64,000 bases of DNA, taken from NCBI GenBank assembly GCA_947644715.1, contig CANSAP010000003.1, forward strand, positions 1 to 64,000, written 5' to 3'. The position numbers and the translations under genes were made by a program. This document shows, piece by piece, positions 7,564-16,084 of the stretch (positions are counted from its first letter, which is position 1; each line of letters begins with the position of its first letter). The stretch comes from an uncultured Bacteroidales bacterium (GTDB lineage: Bacteria; Bacteroidota; Bacteroidia; Bacteroidales; Muribaculaceae). A model generated the notes under the pieces. The model was not told the DNA's origin. It was given only the letters and a program-made list of their open reading frames with translations, and searched no databases.

Positions 7564-8112
7564 ATGATAGAAGAAATCACCAACGTAACCCCCGAGAACG
7601 AACAGCCCCTGCCCGAAACCTCCGCTGCTGAAAAGAAGGATAAAACCGAAAAGAAAAACGCAGGTAAAACCGTGCGCGGTGTAGCCATGGGGGCAGCCCT
7701 GGCCGGCGCAGCCGGTGCCGGCGCAGCTGTGGCTCACGCCATGCAGCCCGGCGATGCTGACGAAGTGGTGGATGAAGTGATGGAAGTCTCACCCGAAACT
7801 GCTGAAGCATCACCCTTCGCCCAAGTCTTCAATCACGACGATGCCAAGCCCGTTACCCCCGGGCGCGACGGCGACACTCAGAGCCTGCGCGAGCCTGAAC
7901 TGCGCGAAGACACCCCGGTGCATGACGACACTCACCCCGTCACCCCGGAAGATGGTGAAGACCTTCCCCTCACCCCCGAAGATGAGATTACAGCCGATGA
8001 ACCCGCTGACCTGCCCGACTTCATCGAGCAGCCCGACATGAGCGAAATCGAAGTGCACATCGACGAAAACATCGACATGGACGACCCCCTCGGCTCCATG
8101 GAAACGGTCTGA
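7564..8112 (+). CDS. Acidic Ala/Gly-helix protein, unknown function
   Basis: 182 aa. Residues 1-37 are charged, about 38-60 form one Ala/Gly-rich hydrophobic stretch (GVAMGAALAGAAGAGAAVA), and the remaining ~120 residues are highly acidic and Pro-rich, with repeats of the type PVTPxDGE / PLTPEDE. It looks like a disordered acidic tail, perhaps held at or packed against the membrane by a small-residue helix. I recognise no domain. It is monocistronic, with a full promoter before it and a terminator after it, which argues for a real, well-expressed gene. Confidence 0.75.
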   Translation: MIEEITNVTPENEQPLPETSAAEKKDKTEKKNAGKTVRGVAMGAALAGAAGAGAAVAHAMQPGDADEVVDEVMEVSPETAEASPFAQVFNHDDAKPVTPGRDGDTQSLREPELREDTPVHDDTHPVTPEDGEDLPLTPEDEITADEPADLPDFIEQPDMSEIEVHIDENIDMDDPLGSMETV

Positions 8113-8144
8113 CTACTGAACCCTGACACAATGATACGCTGACA

Positions 8145-8189
8145 GCGGATGCACTCCCACTCCTCGGGAGCTGCATCCGCAACTTTTTT
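8145..8189 (+). terminator. Intrinsic terminator after the acidic protein gene
   Basis: Stem GCGGATGCA/TGCATCCGC (8145-8153, 8172-8180), extended inside by CTCCC/GGGAG, followed by CTTTTTTC (8183-8190). Confidence 0.85.
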
Positions 8190-8269
8190 CGCCATGACCA
8201 AAAATATTTTCGGCTCCCATGTGTCCTATTCTGCAGAGCGGCCAATTGCCGCACACAAATTAGCATAAT

Positions 8270-8617
8270 ATGAAACATACATTCAAAACCTTCGCTGTCC
8301 TTATCCTTTGGGGAGCCGGGATTCCCGCTCTGCTCTCCCTGGCTGTCCTGCTTCTGTGGAACGCCACCTTGCCCGCCATCTGCGGATTCGCAACCCTCAG
8401 CTTCTGGCAAGCACTGGGCATCTTTCTGCTCGGGCAACTGCTCTCGGCCGGTTTCGTTGCCGGAATTTTTCTGCTGGGAGCATTCGTGCACGGCGCTCGA
8501 CATCACTCCCATAAAGACCTCCATAACCACTGGCACTCCATGAGCCGGGAAGAACGACATCGAATCATGCGCGACTTTTTGCATCGCCACAGCACTGACA
8601 ACCAAACTGCGGAATGA
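8270..8617 (+). CDS. His-rich two-helix membrane protein, possible partner of the ECF sigma factor
   Basis: 115 aa. Two hydrophobic helices (about 8-30 and 45-74) put a ~40-residue tail in the cytoplasm by the positive-inside rule. The tail contains ten His (HGARHHSHKDLHNHWH...RHRIMRDFLHRH). Its stop overlaps the ATG of the downstream sigma gene (ATGA), the usual arrangement for a sigma factor and its membrane regulator. It has no zinc-finger anti-sigma motif. I infer a metal-responsive regulator of the sigma factor; a metal carrier unrelated to the sigma is also possible. Confidence 0.7.
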   Translation: MKHTFKTFAVLILWGAGIPALLSLAVLLLWNATLPAICGFATLSFWQALGIFLLGQLLSAGFVAGIFLLGAFVHGARHHSHKDLHNHWHSMSREERHRIMRDFLHRHSTDNQTAE

Positions 8618-9186
8618 AGCCCCGCTCCGAGCCTACACTTTCAGTAGAACAGATTGTGCAGCGCTACGCCCCCGGACTGCGTGCCTACATCTCCGGCAAA
8701 GTCGACAGCCGAGAGGACTCAGAGGACATCCTTCAGGAAGTATTCTTCCGCCTGGCACGCTCTGAGAGTTTTCCCGGAGGTGGCATCGAACGAGTCTCCG
8801 CATGGCTATACACCGTTGCTCGCAATCTGATTATCAACAGCTGGCGCCGTCCGCGCGAGAATTCCCTCTCGGCATATTTCCTCAACGACGAACAGGAAGC
8901 CTGCCGCGAACTCTCCGAAACCCTCCTGCGTGACCCGGCTAATGACCCCGACAATCTCATGTTGCGCAAGCTGATATGGAAAGAACTGGATGCAGCTTTG
9001 GCCGAACTCCCTCCGGGGCAAAGCGAAATCTTCTGCCTCACGATGTTCGAAGGAATACCCGTCAAGCAGATAGCCGCATCCACCGGCATTCCTCAGGCCA
9101 CCCTTCTGTCGCGCAAGCACTACGCCGTTAAACACCTGCGGCACAGACTCAAAAACCTCTATGATGAACTCTTGGAATCCTTTTGA
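8614..9186 (+). CDS. ECF-type RNA polymerase sigma factor
   Basis: 190 aa. Region 2 spans about residues 15-80 (DSEDILQEVFFRLAR, then VSAWLYTVARNLIINSWRR, the -10 recognition/melting helix). Region 4 spans about 125-178 (LPPGQSEIFCLTMFEGIPVKQIA and a helix-turn-helix ending in RKHYAVKHLRHRL). There is no region 1 or 3. It is translationally coupled to the His-rich membrane protein and followed 4 bp later by a ferredoxin gene. Targets are unknown; its own cluster is the first guess. Confidence 0.9.
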   Translation: MKPRSEPTLSVEQIVQRYAPGLRAYISGKVDSREDSEDILQEVFFRLARSESFPGGGIERVSAWLYTVARNLIINSWRRPRENSLSAYFLNDEQEACRELSETLLRDPANDPDNLMLRKLIWKELDAALAELPPGQSEIFCLTMFEGIPVKQIAASTGIPQATLLSRKHYAVKHLRHRLKNLYDELLESF

Positions 9187-9190
9187 ATAT

Positions 9191-9451
9191 ATGACCACTT
9201 CAACCAATCTCACCCCCGGAACCCCCTCTCCCCAACGGCCCAAACCCCGCTTCTCTTCAAAAAACTGCACTCACTGCTGGAAATGCGTGGATGCCTGCCC
9301 TCATAAAGCACTCCGGCCAATGACATTCCTCTTCCATTCCCATCCGATAATGCTCGGCGCAAAGTGCCGCCGATGCGGAGTCTGCGTGGCCTCCTGCCCC
9401 AACGGTTGCTTCTCTTTTCGCCCGACTCCCAAGAAACAGAAGTCCTCTTAA
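9191..9451 (+). CDS. Small 2x[4Fe-4S] ferredoxin-type protein
   Basis: 86 aa. Two CxxCxxCxxxC clusters: Cys 26/29/32/36 (CTHCWKCVDACP) and Cys 59/62/65/69 (CRRCGVCVASCP), each of the bacterial 8-Fe ferredoxin type but with an unusually long, basic spacer. Residues 1-24 are Pro/Thr-rich. An earlier ATG at 9161 would overlap the sigma gene by 26 nt; the ATG at 9191, 4 bp after that stop, is preferred. Probably an electron carrier or iron-sulphur sensor in the sigma operon. Confidence 0.85.
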   Translation: MTTSTNLTPGTPSPQRPKPRFSSKNCTHCWKCVDACPHKALRPMTFLFHSHPIMLGAKCRRCGVCVASCPNGCFSFRPTPKKQKSS

Positions 9452-9515
9452 TAACCCGCAATCGCACCCACTCCATCCTCTCTATGAACTTTCCGCTCTC
9501 GCCACGGGTTAATTA

Positions 9516-9547
9516 TTTGTGGTATAGCGGAAGTTTTTGTAATTTTA
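9516..9547 (+). promoter_or_regulatory. Probable promoter of gpmI
   Basis: TTTG (9516-9519), 20 bp, TAATTTTA (9540-9547). Spacing is exact and the -7 box differs from TAnnTTTG only in the last base. Confidence 0.5.
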
Positions 9548-9596
9548 CGGTTTGAAACTCCGTGTGTATTTCCCGTGAAAATTTATATTGAAATCT

Positions 9597-11114
9597 ATGG
9601 ATAAAAAAGCACTTCTTATGATTCTTGACGGCTGGGGCATTGGCGACCACCGCAAGGACGACGTTATTTTCAACACCCCCACCCCCTTCATCGACTCCCT
9701 CATGGCAGAATGCCCCCACTCGCAGCTCAACGCCAGCGGTGAAGACGTCGGTCTGCCCGACGGACAGATGGGTAACTCCGAAGTGGGACACCTCAACATC
9801 GGCGCCGGACGCGTCGTGTATCAAGACCTCGTGAAAATCAACCGCGCCATAGCCGACGGTTCCATTCTCAAGAACAAGGAAATCGTTTCCGCCTTTGAAT
9901 ACGCCGCAAAGTCAGGCAAAGCCATGCACTTCATGGGCCTTACCTCTACCGGCGGTGTGCACTCCTCTCTCGAACACCTCTTCGCCCTCTGCGACATTGC
10001 ACGTAAATATGACCTCAAAAAAGTCTACATCCACTGCTTCATGGATGGCCGCGATACCGACCCCAAGAGTGGCGCCGGATTCCTCGCTGACCTGCAGGCC
10101 CACTGCGAAAAAAGCGCCGGACAGATCGCTTCCGTAATCGGCCGATACTACGCCATGGACCGCGACAACCGCTGGGAACGCGTCAAGGAAGCTTACGACC
10201 TGCTCGTCAACGGCGTAGGCCGCAAAGCATCCGACATGGTCAAAGCCGTTGAAGAGAGCTATGCAGATGGTGTAACCGACGAATTCATCAAGCCCATCGT
10301 CAACGAAAACGTCGACGGCACAATCAAGGAAGACGACGCCGTAATCTTCTTCAACTACCGCAACGACCGCGCCAAGGAGCTCACCGTAGTCCTCACCCAG
10401 CATGACGAAAACGGCATGAAGCCGATTCCCGGCCTCCAATACTACTGCATGACCCCCTACGACGCATCATTCAAGGGCGTGCATATACTCTTCGACAAGG
10501 AGGATGTCAACAACACCCTCGCCGAATACGTGTCTGCTCAGGGAAAACGCCAGCTCCACATCGCCGAGACCGAAAAATATGCCCACGTAACATTCTTCCT
10601 CAACGGCGGCCGCGAAGCTCCCTTCAAAGAGGAGGACCGCATCCTCGTCCCCTCACCCAAAGTGGCAACATACGACCTCAAGCCCGAAATGAGCGCCTTC
10701 GAGGTGAAAGACAAACTCGTCGACGCTATTAATTCTGACAAATACGACTTCATCGTTGTTAACTTCGCAAACGGCGACATGGTAGGCCACACCGGCGTCT
10801 ACGAAGCCATCGAAAAAGCAGTCCGCACCGTTGACGCATGCGTCCAGGACGTAATAACCGCTGCCCGCGCCCATGGCTACGAATCACTCATCATCGCCGA
10901 CCATGGCAATGCTGACCACGCCCTCAACGAGGATGGGACCCCCAACACCGCCCACTCCCTCAACCCCGTCCCCTGCATCCTGGTGAGCAACGACCTCAAG
11001 GATGTGAAGCTCGACAACGGACGCCTGGCAGACGTCGCCCCGACAATCCTCCGACTCATGGGACTCCCCCAGCCCCCTGAAATGACCGGAAAATGCCTCA
11101 TTGAAAAAGCCTGA
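9597..11114 (+). CDS. gpmI: 2,3-bisphosphoglycerate-independent phosphoglycerate mutase
   Basis: 505 aa, the normal length. This Mn-dependent enzyme interconverts 3- and 2-phosphoglycerate in glycolysis. The alkaline-phosphatase-type core is visible: LDGWG with the metal Asp at 11, [13 protein letters not shown] with the phospho-carrier Ser61, DGRDT, and DHGNADHA near the C-terminus. A TTG three codons earlier (9588) is possible but the ATG fits homologues. The stop TGA shares its last base with the ATG of the HD-domain gene. Confidence 0.95.
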   Translation: MDKKALLMILDGWGIGDHRKDDVIFNTPTPFIDSLMAECPHSQLNASGEDVGLPDGQMGNSEVGHLNIGAGRVVYQDLVKINRAIADGSILKNKEIVSAFEYAAKSGKAMHFMGLTSTGGVHSSLEHLFALCDIARKYDLKKVYIHCFMDGRDTDPKSGAGFLADLQAHCEKSAGQIASVIGRYYAMDRDNRWERVKEAYDLLVNGVGRKASDMVKAVEESYADGVTDEFIKPIVNENVDGTIKEDDAVIFFNYRNDRAKELTVVLTQHDENGMKPIPGLQYYCMTPYDASFKGVHILFDKEDVNNTLAEYVSAQGKRQLHIAETEKYAHVTFFLNGGREAPFKEEDRILVPSPKVATYDLKPEMSAFEVKDKLVDAINSDKYDFIVVNFANGDMVGHTGVYEAIEKAVRTVDACVQDVITAARAHGYESLIIADHGNADHALNEDGTPNTAHSLNPVPCILVSNDLKDVKLDNGRLADVAPTILRLMGLPQPPEMTGKCLIEKA

Positions 11115-11719
11115 TGGACAAAGAGGAACTCAAACGTCTCAAAGCCCGAGTCATCGAACTGCTCAAAAGCACAAAAATCGATGGCATCGACTACTTCATC
11201 GAAGAGCTTGAGCACACCGAATACTTTACAGCTCCCGCCTCAGCAAAGGGTCACCTTTGCTACGAGGGGGGACTCATGGTGCACTCCCTCAACGTCTACG
11301 ACGCTGCTATGATGCTCAAAAAAACATTCATGGCCCACCGCCCTGACATCTACGAGAAAATCTCCGACGAAAGCATCATAATAACCTCCCTGCTCCACGA
11401 CATGTGCAAAGCCGACCTCTACTACCGCCGTCGCAACGCACAAGTGGGACAGGCAGAATACGGCTTCCGCGACACAGACCTCCCCGTCGGTCACGGCGAA
11501 AAATCCATCATACGCCTCTTCCAGATGGGTCTCGACCTCACCGACGCCGAAATCTGCGCCATACGCTGGCACATGGGCGCTTGGAGCGTAAACCAAGCCG
11601 ACTCGGAACAGAACAAAGACTTCCGACTGGCCGACAAACTCTATCCCCTCGTGACGCTCATACAACTCGCCGACACCGTAGCCGCAAAGATAACCGAGCG
11701 CCCCGCCACAACCATCTGA
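11114..11719 (+). CDS. HD-domain phosphohydrolase family protein
   Basis: 201 aa. The metal-binding HD signature is clear: GGLMVHSLNVYDAAM (first His), LLHDMCKAD (the HD pair), then GHGEKS and RWHMG (further His ligands). This is the pattern of the short HD proteins related to the C-terminal half of YhaM-type 3'-5' exoribonucleases; there is no OB-fold domain, so a nuclease role is uncertain. It overlaps the gpmI stop by one base and is the last gene before the convergent ribosomal cluster. Confidence 0.8.
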   Translation: MDKEELKRLKARVIELLKSTKIDGIDYFIEELEHTEYFTAPASAKGHLCYEGGLMVHSLNVYDAAMMLKKTFMAHRPDIYEKISDESIIITSLLHDMCKADLYYRRRNAQVGQAEYGFRDTDLPVGHGEKSIIRLFQMGLDLTDAEICAIRWHMGAWSVNQADSEQNKDFRLADKLYPLVTLIQLADTVAAKITERPATTI

Positions 11720-11820
11720 CCCCTTTAGGTGCCCTCAGCAGGCTAACCTCACCAAGATAGCCGAAGCCAAAACAACGACTATCCAAATACCAACCACCGG
11801 CCCCGAAAGCCATCCCCCGA

Positions 11821-12132
11821 CAACAGAGGGAAGCTTCCGGGGTCGCTCCATTCCCCCTCCCCGTCAAGCAGTCAAGTGTTCAGGCGTGCTCGCCTGAACC
11901 CAATGCTCCCAGCCATCAGAAATCGCCACAGCAAACCTTCGATTAAAACCGGCTGTCAGACCAGCAAAAACAACAGAGGGAAGCTTCCGGGGCCGCTCCA
12001 TTCCCCCTCCCCCTCAAGCAGTCAAGTGTTCAGGCGTGCTCGCCTGAACCCAAGGCTCCAGCCATCAGAAATCGCCGCCGCAAACCTTCGATTAAAAAAA
12101 ACGGGCTGTCAGACAAGCAAAAACAACAGAGG
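11821..12132. repeat. Tandem repeat, two 150-bp units plus a stub
   Basis: Unit 1 (11821-11970) and unit 2 (11971-12123) start with CAACAGAGGGAAGCTTCCGG and are near-identical; unit 2 has a few substitutions and a longer A-run. A third start, CAACAGAGG, lies at 12124-12132, where it forms one arm of the rplQ terminator. Each unit holds a 22-nt palindrome with arms GTTCAGGCG/CGCCTGAAC (11878-11899, 12028-12049). This is the whole content of the 11720-12120 gap between two converging operons. No coding potential is evident. Confidence 0.85.
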
Positions 12133-12157
12133 CCGCACCCGGATGGTGCGACCTCTG
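12119..12157 (-). terminator. Intrinsic terminator of the alpha-operon end (after rplQ)
   Basis: On the minus strand CAGAGGTCGCACC pairs with GGTGCGGCCTCTG (12145-12157 with 12127-12139, one mismatch) around a 5-nt loop, followed by TTGTTTTTG. It lies 45 bp after the rplQ stop. Confidence 0.8.
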
Positions 12158-12201
12158 CTATCTTGATTCAAAAACTAAGCGTTGTGAAACGCCCTGAAGA
12201 C

Positions 12202-12693
12202 TTACTCTGCTGCGGGAGCTTCCTCAGCTGCGGGAGCCTCCTGTGCGGGAGCTTCTGCCTTGGGAGCAGCCTTCTTGGAGCGGGAACGGCGGGTGCGACC
12301 TGCCTTCTTCTCGCCCTTGGCTTCGAGCATAGCTTCGTTGAAGTCTACAAGCTCAATGAAGCACATTTCGGCGTTGTCACCAAGACGGTGGCCGGTCTTC
12401 AGGATACGGGTATAGCCACCGGGACGGTTGGCAATCTTATCAGCCACTACACCGAAAAGCTCCTTGACAGCCTCCTTGTTCTGGAGGAAGGAGAAGACAA
12501 GGCGACGGTTAGCCTGGTCATCTTTCTTGGCGCGGTTGATGATAGGCTCTGCATACATGCGGAGAGCCTTTGCCTTAGCCAGGGTGGTGTTGATGCGCTT
12601 GTGCATGATCAGGGAGATGGTCATGTTAGAGAGAAGCGCGCCACGGTGAGCCTTTTTACGGCCAAGGTGGTTGAATTTTTTATTGTGTCTCAT
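12202..12693 (-). CDS. rplQ: 50S ribosomal protein L17
   Basis: 163 aa. The core ([17 protein letters not shown]...) is the standard L17 that lines the peptide exit-tunnel region of 23S rRNA. Beyond about residue 128 it carries a basic stretch then a ~30-residue Ala/Pro/Glu-rich tail ([20 protein letters not shown]), longer than in most bacteria and probably disordered. It is the last gene of the cluster, 9 bp after rpoA. Confidence 0.97.
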   Translation of the reverse strand: MRHNKKFNHLGRKKAHRGALLSNMTISLIMHKRINTTLAKAKALRMYAEPIINRAKKDDQANRRLVFSFLQNKEAVKELFGVVADKIANRPGGYTRILKTGHRLGDNAEMCFIELVDFNEAMLEAKGEKKAGRTRRSRSKKAAPKAEAPAQEAPAAEEAPAAE

Positions 12694-12702
12694 CGTGAAT
12701 CG

Positions 12703-13701
12703 TTATTCTTTGTCTAATTTGTACTTTGAAATATCCATGCCGAAGGAGAGGTTGAGATTGGCGAGCAGGTCATCAAGCTCGGTCATGCTCTTCTTACCGA
12801 AGTTGCGGAATTTGAGCAAATCGTTCTTGTTGAAGACCACGAGTTCGCCAAGAGTCTCGACCTCAGCGCTCTTGAGGCAGTTGAGGGCACGCACGGAAAG
12901 ATTCATATCGCTCAGCTTGCTCTTAAGCAGTTGGCGCATGTGGAGCACTTCCTCGTCGAATTCCTCGCCGCCATCCTCCACCGGAGCCTCGAGCGTAATC
13001 TTCTCGTCAGAGAAGAGCATGAAGTGGTGGATAAGGATTTTGGCTGCCTCCTTCAGGGCATCCTGAGGTGTGATAGAGCCATCGGTAGTGACTTCAAGGG
13101 TCAGCTTCTCATAGTCGGTCTTCTGCTCCACACGGAAATTGTCAACGTGATACTTCACGTTCACAATCGGGGTGTAGATAGAGTCAATGGCTATGACGTT
13201 GAGGTCATTGGGACCCAGCATCTCGCGGTTTTCGTCAGCGGGAACCCAGCCGCGGCCCTTGTTGATGGTGAATTCCATCGTGAAACCCTGTTCAGGGTCA
13301 AGATGGCAAATCTCAAGCTCGGGGTTCAGAACCTCGAAGCCTGTGAGCACTTTACCCAAGTCACCGGCTTTGAACACCTCTTGTCCCGACACGGTGACTG
13401 TGCCCTTCTCGGTCTCAGTCTCATCTACTGTCTGCTTGAAGCGCACCTTCTTGAGGTTGAGGATTATGTTGGTGACATCCTCTTTCACGCCCGGAATGGT
13501 TCCGAGCTCATGCGCTACACCGTCGATACGGATAGAGCAGATGGCGAAACCTCCCAGCGACGATAAAAGGATGCGGCGCAAGGCGTTGCCTATGGTCTGT
13601 CCGTAGCCGGGCTCCAGGGGCTTGAATTCGAATTTGCCGAAGGAGCTTGTGGCTTCCAGCATGATGACTTTGTCGGGTTTCTGAAATGCTAAAATAGCCA
13701 T
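12703..13701 (-). CDS. rpoA: RNA polymerase alpha subunit
   Basis: 332 aa. The N-terminal dimerisation domain contains [22 protein letters not shown]; a linker rich in Asp/Glu (about 240-260) leads to the C-terminal domain ([26 protein letters not shown]), which binds UP elements and activators. Complete and of normal length. It lies 16 bp after rpsD in the usual alpha-operon order. Confidence 0.98.
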   Translation of the reverse strand: MAILAFQKPDKVIMLEATSSFGKFEFKPLEPGYGQTIGNALRRILLSSLGGFAICSIRIDGVAHELGTIPGVKEDVTNIILNLKKVRFKQTVDETETEKGTVTVSGQEVFKAGDLGKVLTGFEVLNPELEICHLDPEQGFTMEFTINKGRGWVPADENREMLGPNDLNVIAIDSIYTPIVNVKYHVDNFRVEQKTDYEKLTLEVTTDGSITPQDALKEAAKILIHHFMLFSDEKITLEAPVEDGGEEFDEEVLHMRQLLKSKLSDMNLSVRALNCLKSAEVETLGELVVFNKNDLLKFRNFGKKSMTELDDLLANLNLSFGMDISKYKLDKE

Positions 13702-13717
13702 GGGTCTCTATGGATTT

Positions 13718-14323
13718 TTATTTAGAATACAACTCTACGATTAACTGTTCCTTGATGGTTTCGGGGATATCCTCGCGCTGGGGCATGTGCAGGAATTTGC
13801 CACCCTTTACGCTCTCATCCCACTCAATCCAGGGATACTTGCTGTGGTTGAAGCCGGCCAGAGAGTCAGCAATTACCTCGAGGCTCTTGCTCTTCTCGCG
13901 CACAGCAACTACGTCACCTGCTTTCACCTGATAGGAAGGAATGTTAACCACGGCACCGTTCACGGTGATATGCTTGTGAAGCACAAGCTGACGGGCGGCC
14001 GCACGGGTGCGGGCGATGCCCAGACGATAAACTACGTTGTCCAGACGGCTCTCGAGCAACTGCAGCAGAACCTCACCGGTAATGCCGTGAGTGCGGGCTG
14101 AACGCTCGAAGAGGTTACGGAACTGACGCTCCAGTACGCCATAGGTGTACTTGGCTTTCTGTTTCTCCTTCAGCTGCATGCCATACTCCGATGTCTTGCG
14201 ACGACGGTTCTGACCATGCTGGCCGGGGGGATAATTCTTCTTTGCGAGCACTTTGTCTTCGCCGAAGATTGCCTCGCCGAATTTGCGGGCGATTTTTGAT
14301 TTGGGGCCTGTATATCTTGCCAT
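13718..14323 (-). CDS. rpsD: 30S ribosomal protein S4
   Basis: 201 aa. The N-terminal assembly domain has no Cys, so this is the zinc-free form. The S4 RNA-binding domain follows ([28 protein letters not shown], about 92-120). S4 starts 16S 5'-domain assembly and in other bacteria also regulates its own operon, which matters here because a 248-bp structured spacer lies immediately upstream. Confidence 0.98.
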   Translation of the reverse strand: MARYTGPKSKIARKFGEAIFGEDKVLAKKNYPPGQHGQNRRRKTSEYGMQLKEKQKAKYTYGVLERQFRNLFERSARTHGITGEVLLQLLESRLDNVVYRLGIARTRAAARQLVLHKHITVNGAVVNIPSYQVKAGDVVAVREKSKSLEVIADSLAGFNHSKYPWIEWDESVKGGKFLHMPQREDIPETIKEQLIVELYSK

Positions 14324-14571
14324 TTGTTTTGCTTCTTTGGTGGCCGGAGTCTGAGGAGCCTTAAACGCTCTGCGAACCGGGCATCACTGCCTTCCGCCGC
14401 TCGCGCTGCAGCCGTAGCTGCGGACTCATCTTCAGCCTGATTAAATTAAAGTCTGCACCCTGGCCGGCTTAGCGCAGCCGCGACTGCCGAGAGAAAGTGT
14501 GTGAGGCAGTCAATTCGCATTCACCGACCGGTGTTGAAGTTAATTTGAGATAAGGATATATCTGTTCAGGA
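14324..14571 (-). promoter_or_regulatory. Structured 248-bp spacer before rpsD, candidate S4 leader
   Basis: Gaps elsewhere in the alpha operon are about 10-16 bp. This one holds, on the minus strand, GACTGCC/GGCAGTC paired around a ~15-nt loop, then GC-rich inverted segments (GCAGCTACGGCTGC) closer to rpsD. There is no good open frame and no clear -7 box. Autogenous control by S4 is a natural hypothesis because S4 leaders are known in several phyla; whether this matches a described family I cannot test. Confidence 0.5.
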
Positions 14572-14961
14572 TTATACTCTTCTTCTCTTCGGGGGGCGGC
14601 ACCCGTTGTGGGGCAGCGGAGTTACATCGACGATTTCCACAACCTCGATGCCGGCGCCATGCACGGTGCGGATAGCGCTCTCACGGCCATTGCCGGGACC
14701 CTTTACATAAGCCTTCACCTTGCGGAGACCCAGGTCATAGGCAACCTTGGCGCAATCCTGTGCGGCCATCTGTGCTGCGTAGGGAGTGTTCTTCTTGCTG
14801 CCGCGGAAGCCCATTTTGCCTGCGGAAGACCAAGAGATAACCTGACCTTCGCTGTTAGCCAGACACACGATGATGTTGTTGAAAGAGGAGTGCACGTGAA
14901 GCTGACCCATTGCGTCAACCTTGACATTTCTCTTCTTTGCTGCGACTGTCTTTTTTGCCAT
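14572..14961 (-). CDS. rpsK: 30S ribosomal protein S11
   Basis: 129 aa. It has the typical [11 protein letters not shown] opening beta strands and the conserved C-terminal [15 protein letters not shown] that contacts 16S rRNA on the platform near the mRNA exit. It starts 9 bp after rpsM. Confidence 0.97.
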   Translation of the reverse strand: MAKKTVAAKKRNVKVDAMGQLHVHSSFNNIIVCLANSEGQVISWSSAGKMGFRGSKKNTPYAAQMAAQDCAKVAYDLGLRKVKAYVKGPGNGRESAIRTVHGAGIEVVEIVDVTPLPHNGCRPPKRRRV

Positions 14962-14970
14962 ACTTTAATT

Positions 14971-15351
14971 TTATTTAGTAGCTTTCTTCTTGTTGGCGAC
15001 TGTTTTCTTACGGCCCTTGCGGGTGCGTGCGTTGTTCTTGGTGCTCTGGCCACGCACGGGAAGACCGATACGGTGACGGATACCACGGTAGCAACCGATG
15101 TCCATCAGACGCTTGATATTGAGCTGGATTTCGCTGCGGAGATCACCCTCAACCTTGAAGTCGCTGGAGATTACTTCACGCACTGCGGCGGCCTGCTCGT
15201 CAGTCCAATCCTGAACCTTAATATCTTTGTCTACGTTGGCCTTGGCCAAAATGGTGTTGGCGGCGCTGCGGCCTATGCCATAGATGTAAGTGAGGGCGAT
15301 TTCGCCTCGTTTGTTTTGCGGCAAGTCTACGCCGACAATTCTTACTGCCAT
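14971..15351 (-). CDS. rpsM: 30S ribosomal protein S13
   Basis: 126 aa. It contains the helix-two-turn-helix [16 protein letters not shown] (about 25-40) and the conserved [24 protein letters not shown] tail that reaches the P-site tRNA and the B1 bridges. Normal length. A possible -7 box lies 30 bp upstream. Confidence 0.97.
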   Translation of the reverse strand: MAVRIVGVDLPQNKRGEIALTYIYGIGRSAANTILAKANVDKDIKVQDWTDEQAAAVREVISSDFKVEGDLRSEIQLNIKRLMDIGCYRGIRHRIGLPVRGQSTKNNARTRKGRKKTVANKKKATK

Positions 15352-15360
15352 ATTACTTTC

Positions 15361-15483
15361 TTAATTCTTCGAAATTTGCGCAAAATTAATAAATCTCAGC
15401 CACTTATCCGCATCCGATTGCCCGACTTTTTGAACTGACGGCACAATCGACCGCCTAAAGAGAATCTCAATTGAATAAATCAT
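15361..15483 (-). CDS. Doubtful 40-codon ORF between rpmJ and rpsM
   Basis: ATG at 15483, TAA at 15361; it starts MIYSIEILFRRSIVPSV and ends NFAQISKN. An AAGGAG lies 8 nt before the ATG, which is notable because Shine-Dalgarno sequences are rare in this phylum. Against it: the -7 box TAATTTTG sits inside it and no homologue comes to mind. It could be a leader peptide of the rpsM transcript. Confidence 0.2.
   Translation of the reverse strand: MIYSIEILFRRSIVPSVQKVGQSDADKWLRFINFAQISKN
15381..15388 (-). promoter_or_regulatory. Possible -7 box before rpsM
   Basis: TAATTTTG on the minus strand, 30 bp before the rpsM ATG, within the unusual 299-bp gap after rpmJ. No -33 at the expected distance. 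Apart from this box and the doubtful 40-codon frame, the gap 15352-15650 shows nothing I can name. Confidence 0.35.
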
Positions 15484-15650
15484 TCGCAATTCTCCTTGTC
15501 AAATAGTCGCACTTTCAGCTCTTTCTTTTCGACAAGCACGGAAAGCAGCCATCATCCCCATCAGAATGTCCTAAAGACCCATCTAAGGCAGATTTAGCTC
15601 TTTTTAAGGATTTTTAATAAACTTTCTGATTTGCTCGGGGATGCGACTCA

Positions 15651-15767
15651 TCAACCCTGACGCTGTTTGTATTTAGGATTCTTTTTGTTGATTACGTAAA
15701 GACGACCCTTACGACGTACAATCTTGCTGTCCGGGGTGCGCTTTTTAACTGAAGCTCTTACTTTCAT
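15651..15767 (-). CDS. rpmJ: 50S ribosomal protein L36 (zinc-free form)
   Basis: 38 aa, [20 protein letters not shown] then [18 protein letters not shown]. The Cys/His zinc ligands of the classical form are all replaced ([14 protein letters not shown]), so this is the zinc-independent type common in Bacteroidota. It sits between infA (42 bp upstream) and a 299-bp gap. Confidence 0.95.
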   Translation of the reverse strand: MKVRASVKKRTPDSKIVRRKGRLYVINKKNPKYKQRQG

Positions 15768-15809
15768 GTCAGTAGTTGTTGTGTCTTGTTTTCTATTGTG
15801 TGTATATGT

Positions 15810-16028
15810 TTACTTGTAACGGAAGGAGATGCGTCCCTTGGAAAGATCATACGGAGACATCTCTACTCGCACCTTGTCGCCGGGAAGAATCTTGATGTAG
15901 TGCATCCGCATCTTGCCGGATATGTGCGCCGTAATCTCATGACCATTCTCAAGTTCTACTTTGAACATTGCGTTGCTGAGAGCCTCGAGAATTACGCCAT
16001 CGATTTCTATTGCTGCTTGTTTTGCCAT
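15810..16028 (-). CDS. infA: Translation initiation factor IF-1
   Basis: 72 aa, a single S1/OB-fold domain ([40 protein letters not shown]). IF-1 blocks the A site during initiation. Full length, in the conserved map-infA-rpmJ order. Confidence 0.97.
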   Translation of the reverse strand: MAKQAAIEIDGVILEALSNAMFKVELENGHEITAHISGKMRMHYIKILPGDKVRVEMSPYDLSKGRISFRYK

Positions 16029-16084
16029 ATAAGTTTTTTGCTCTTTCTTGATTTAGTGATTTTTCCTTCTGCGGCCGAATAGCT

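Noticed and set aside
11821-12132. Possible CRISPR array
   Set aside because: Only two long, adjacent 150-bp units with no alternating spacers and no cas genes.
14608-15438. A 276-codon plus-strand frame over rpsK and rpsM
   Set aside because: Antisense shadow of two certain ribosomal genes.
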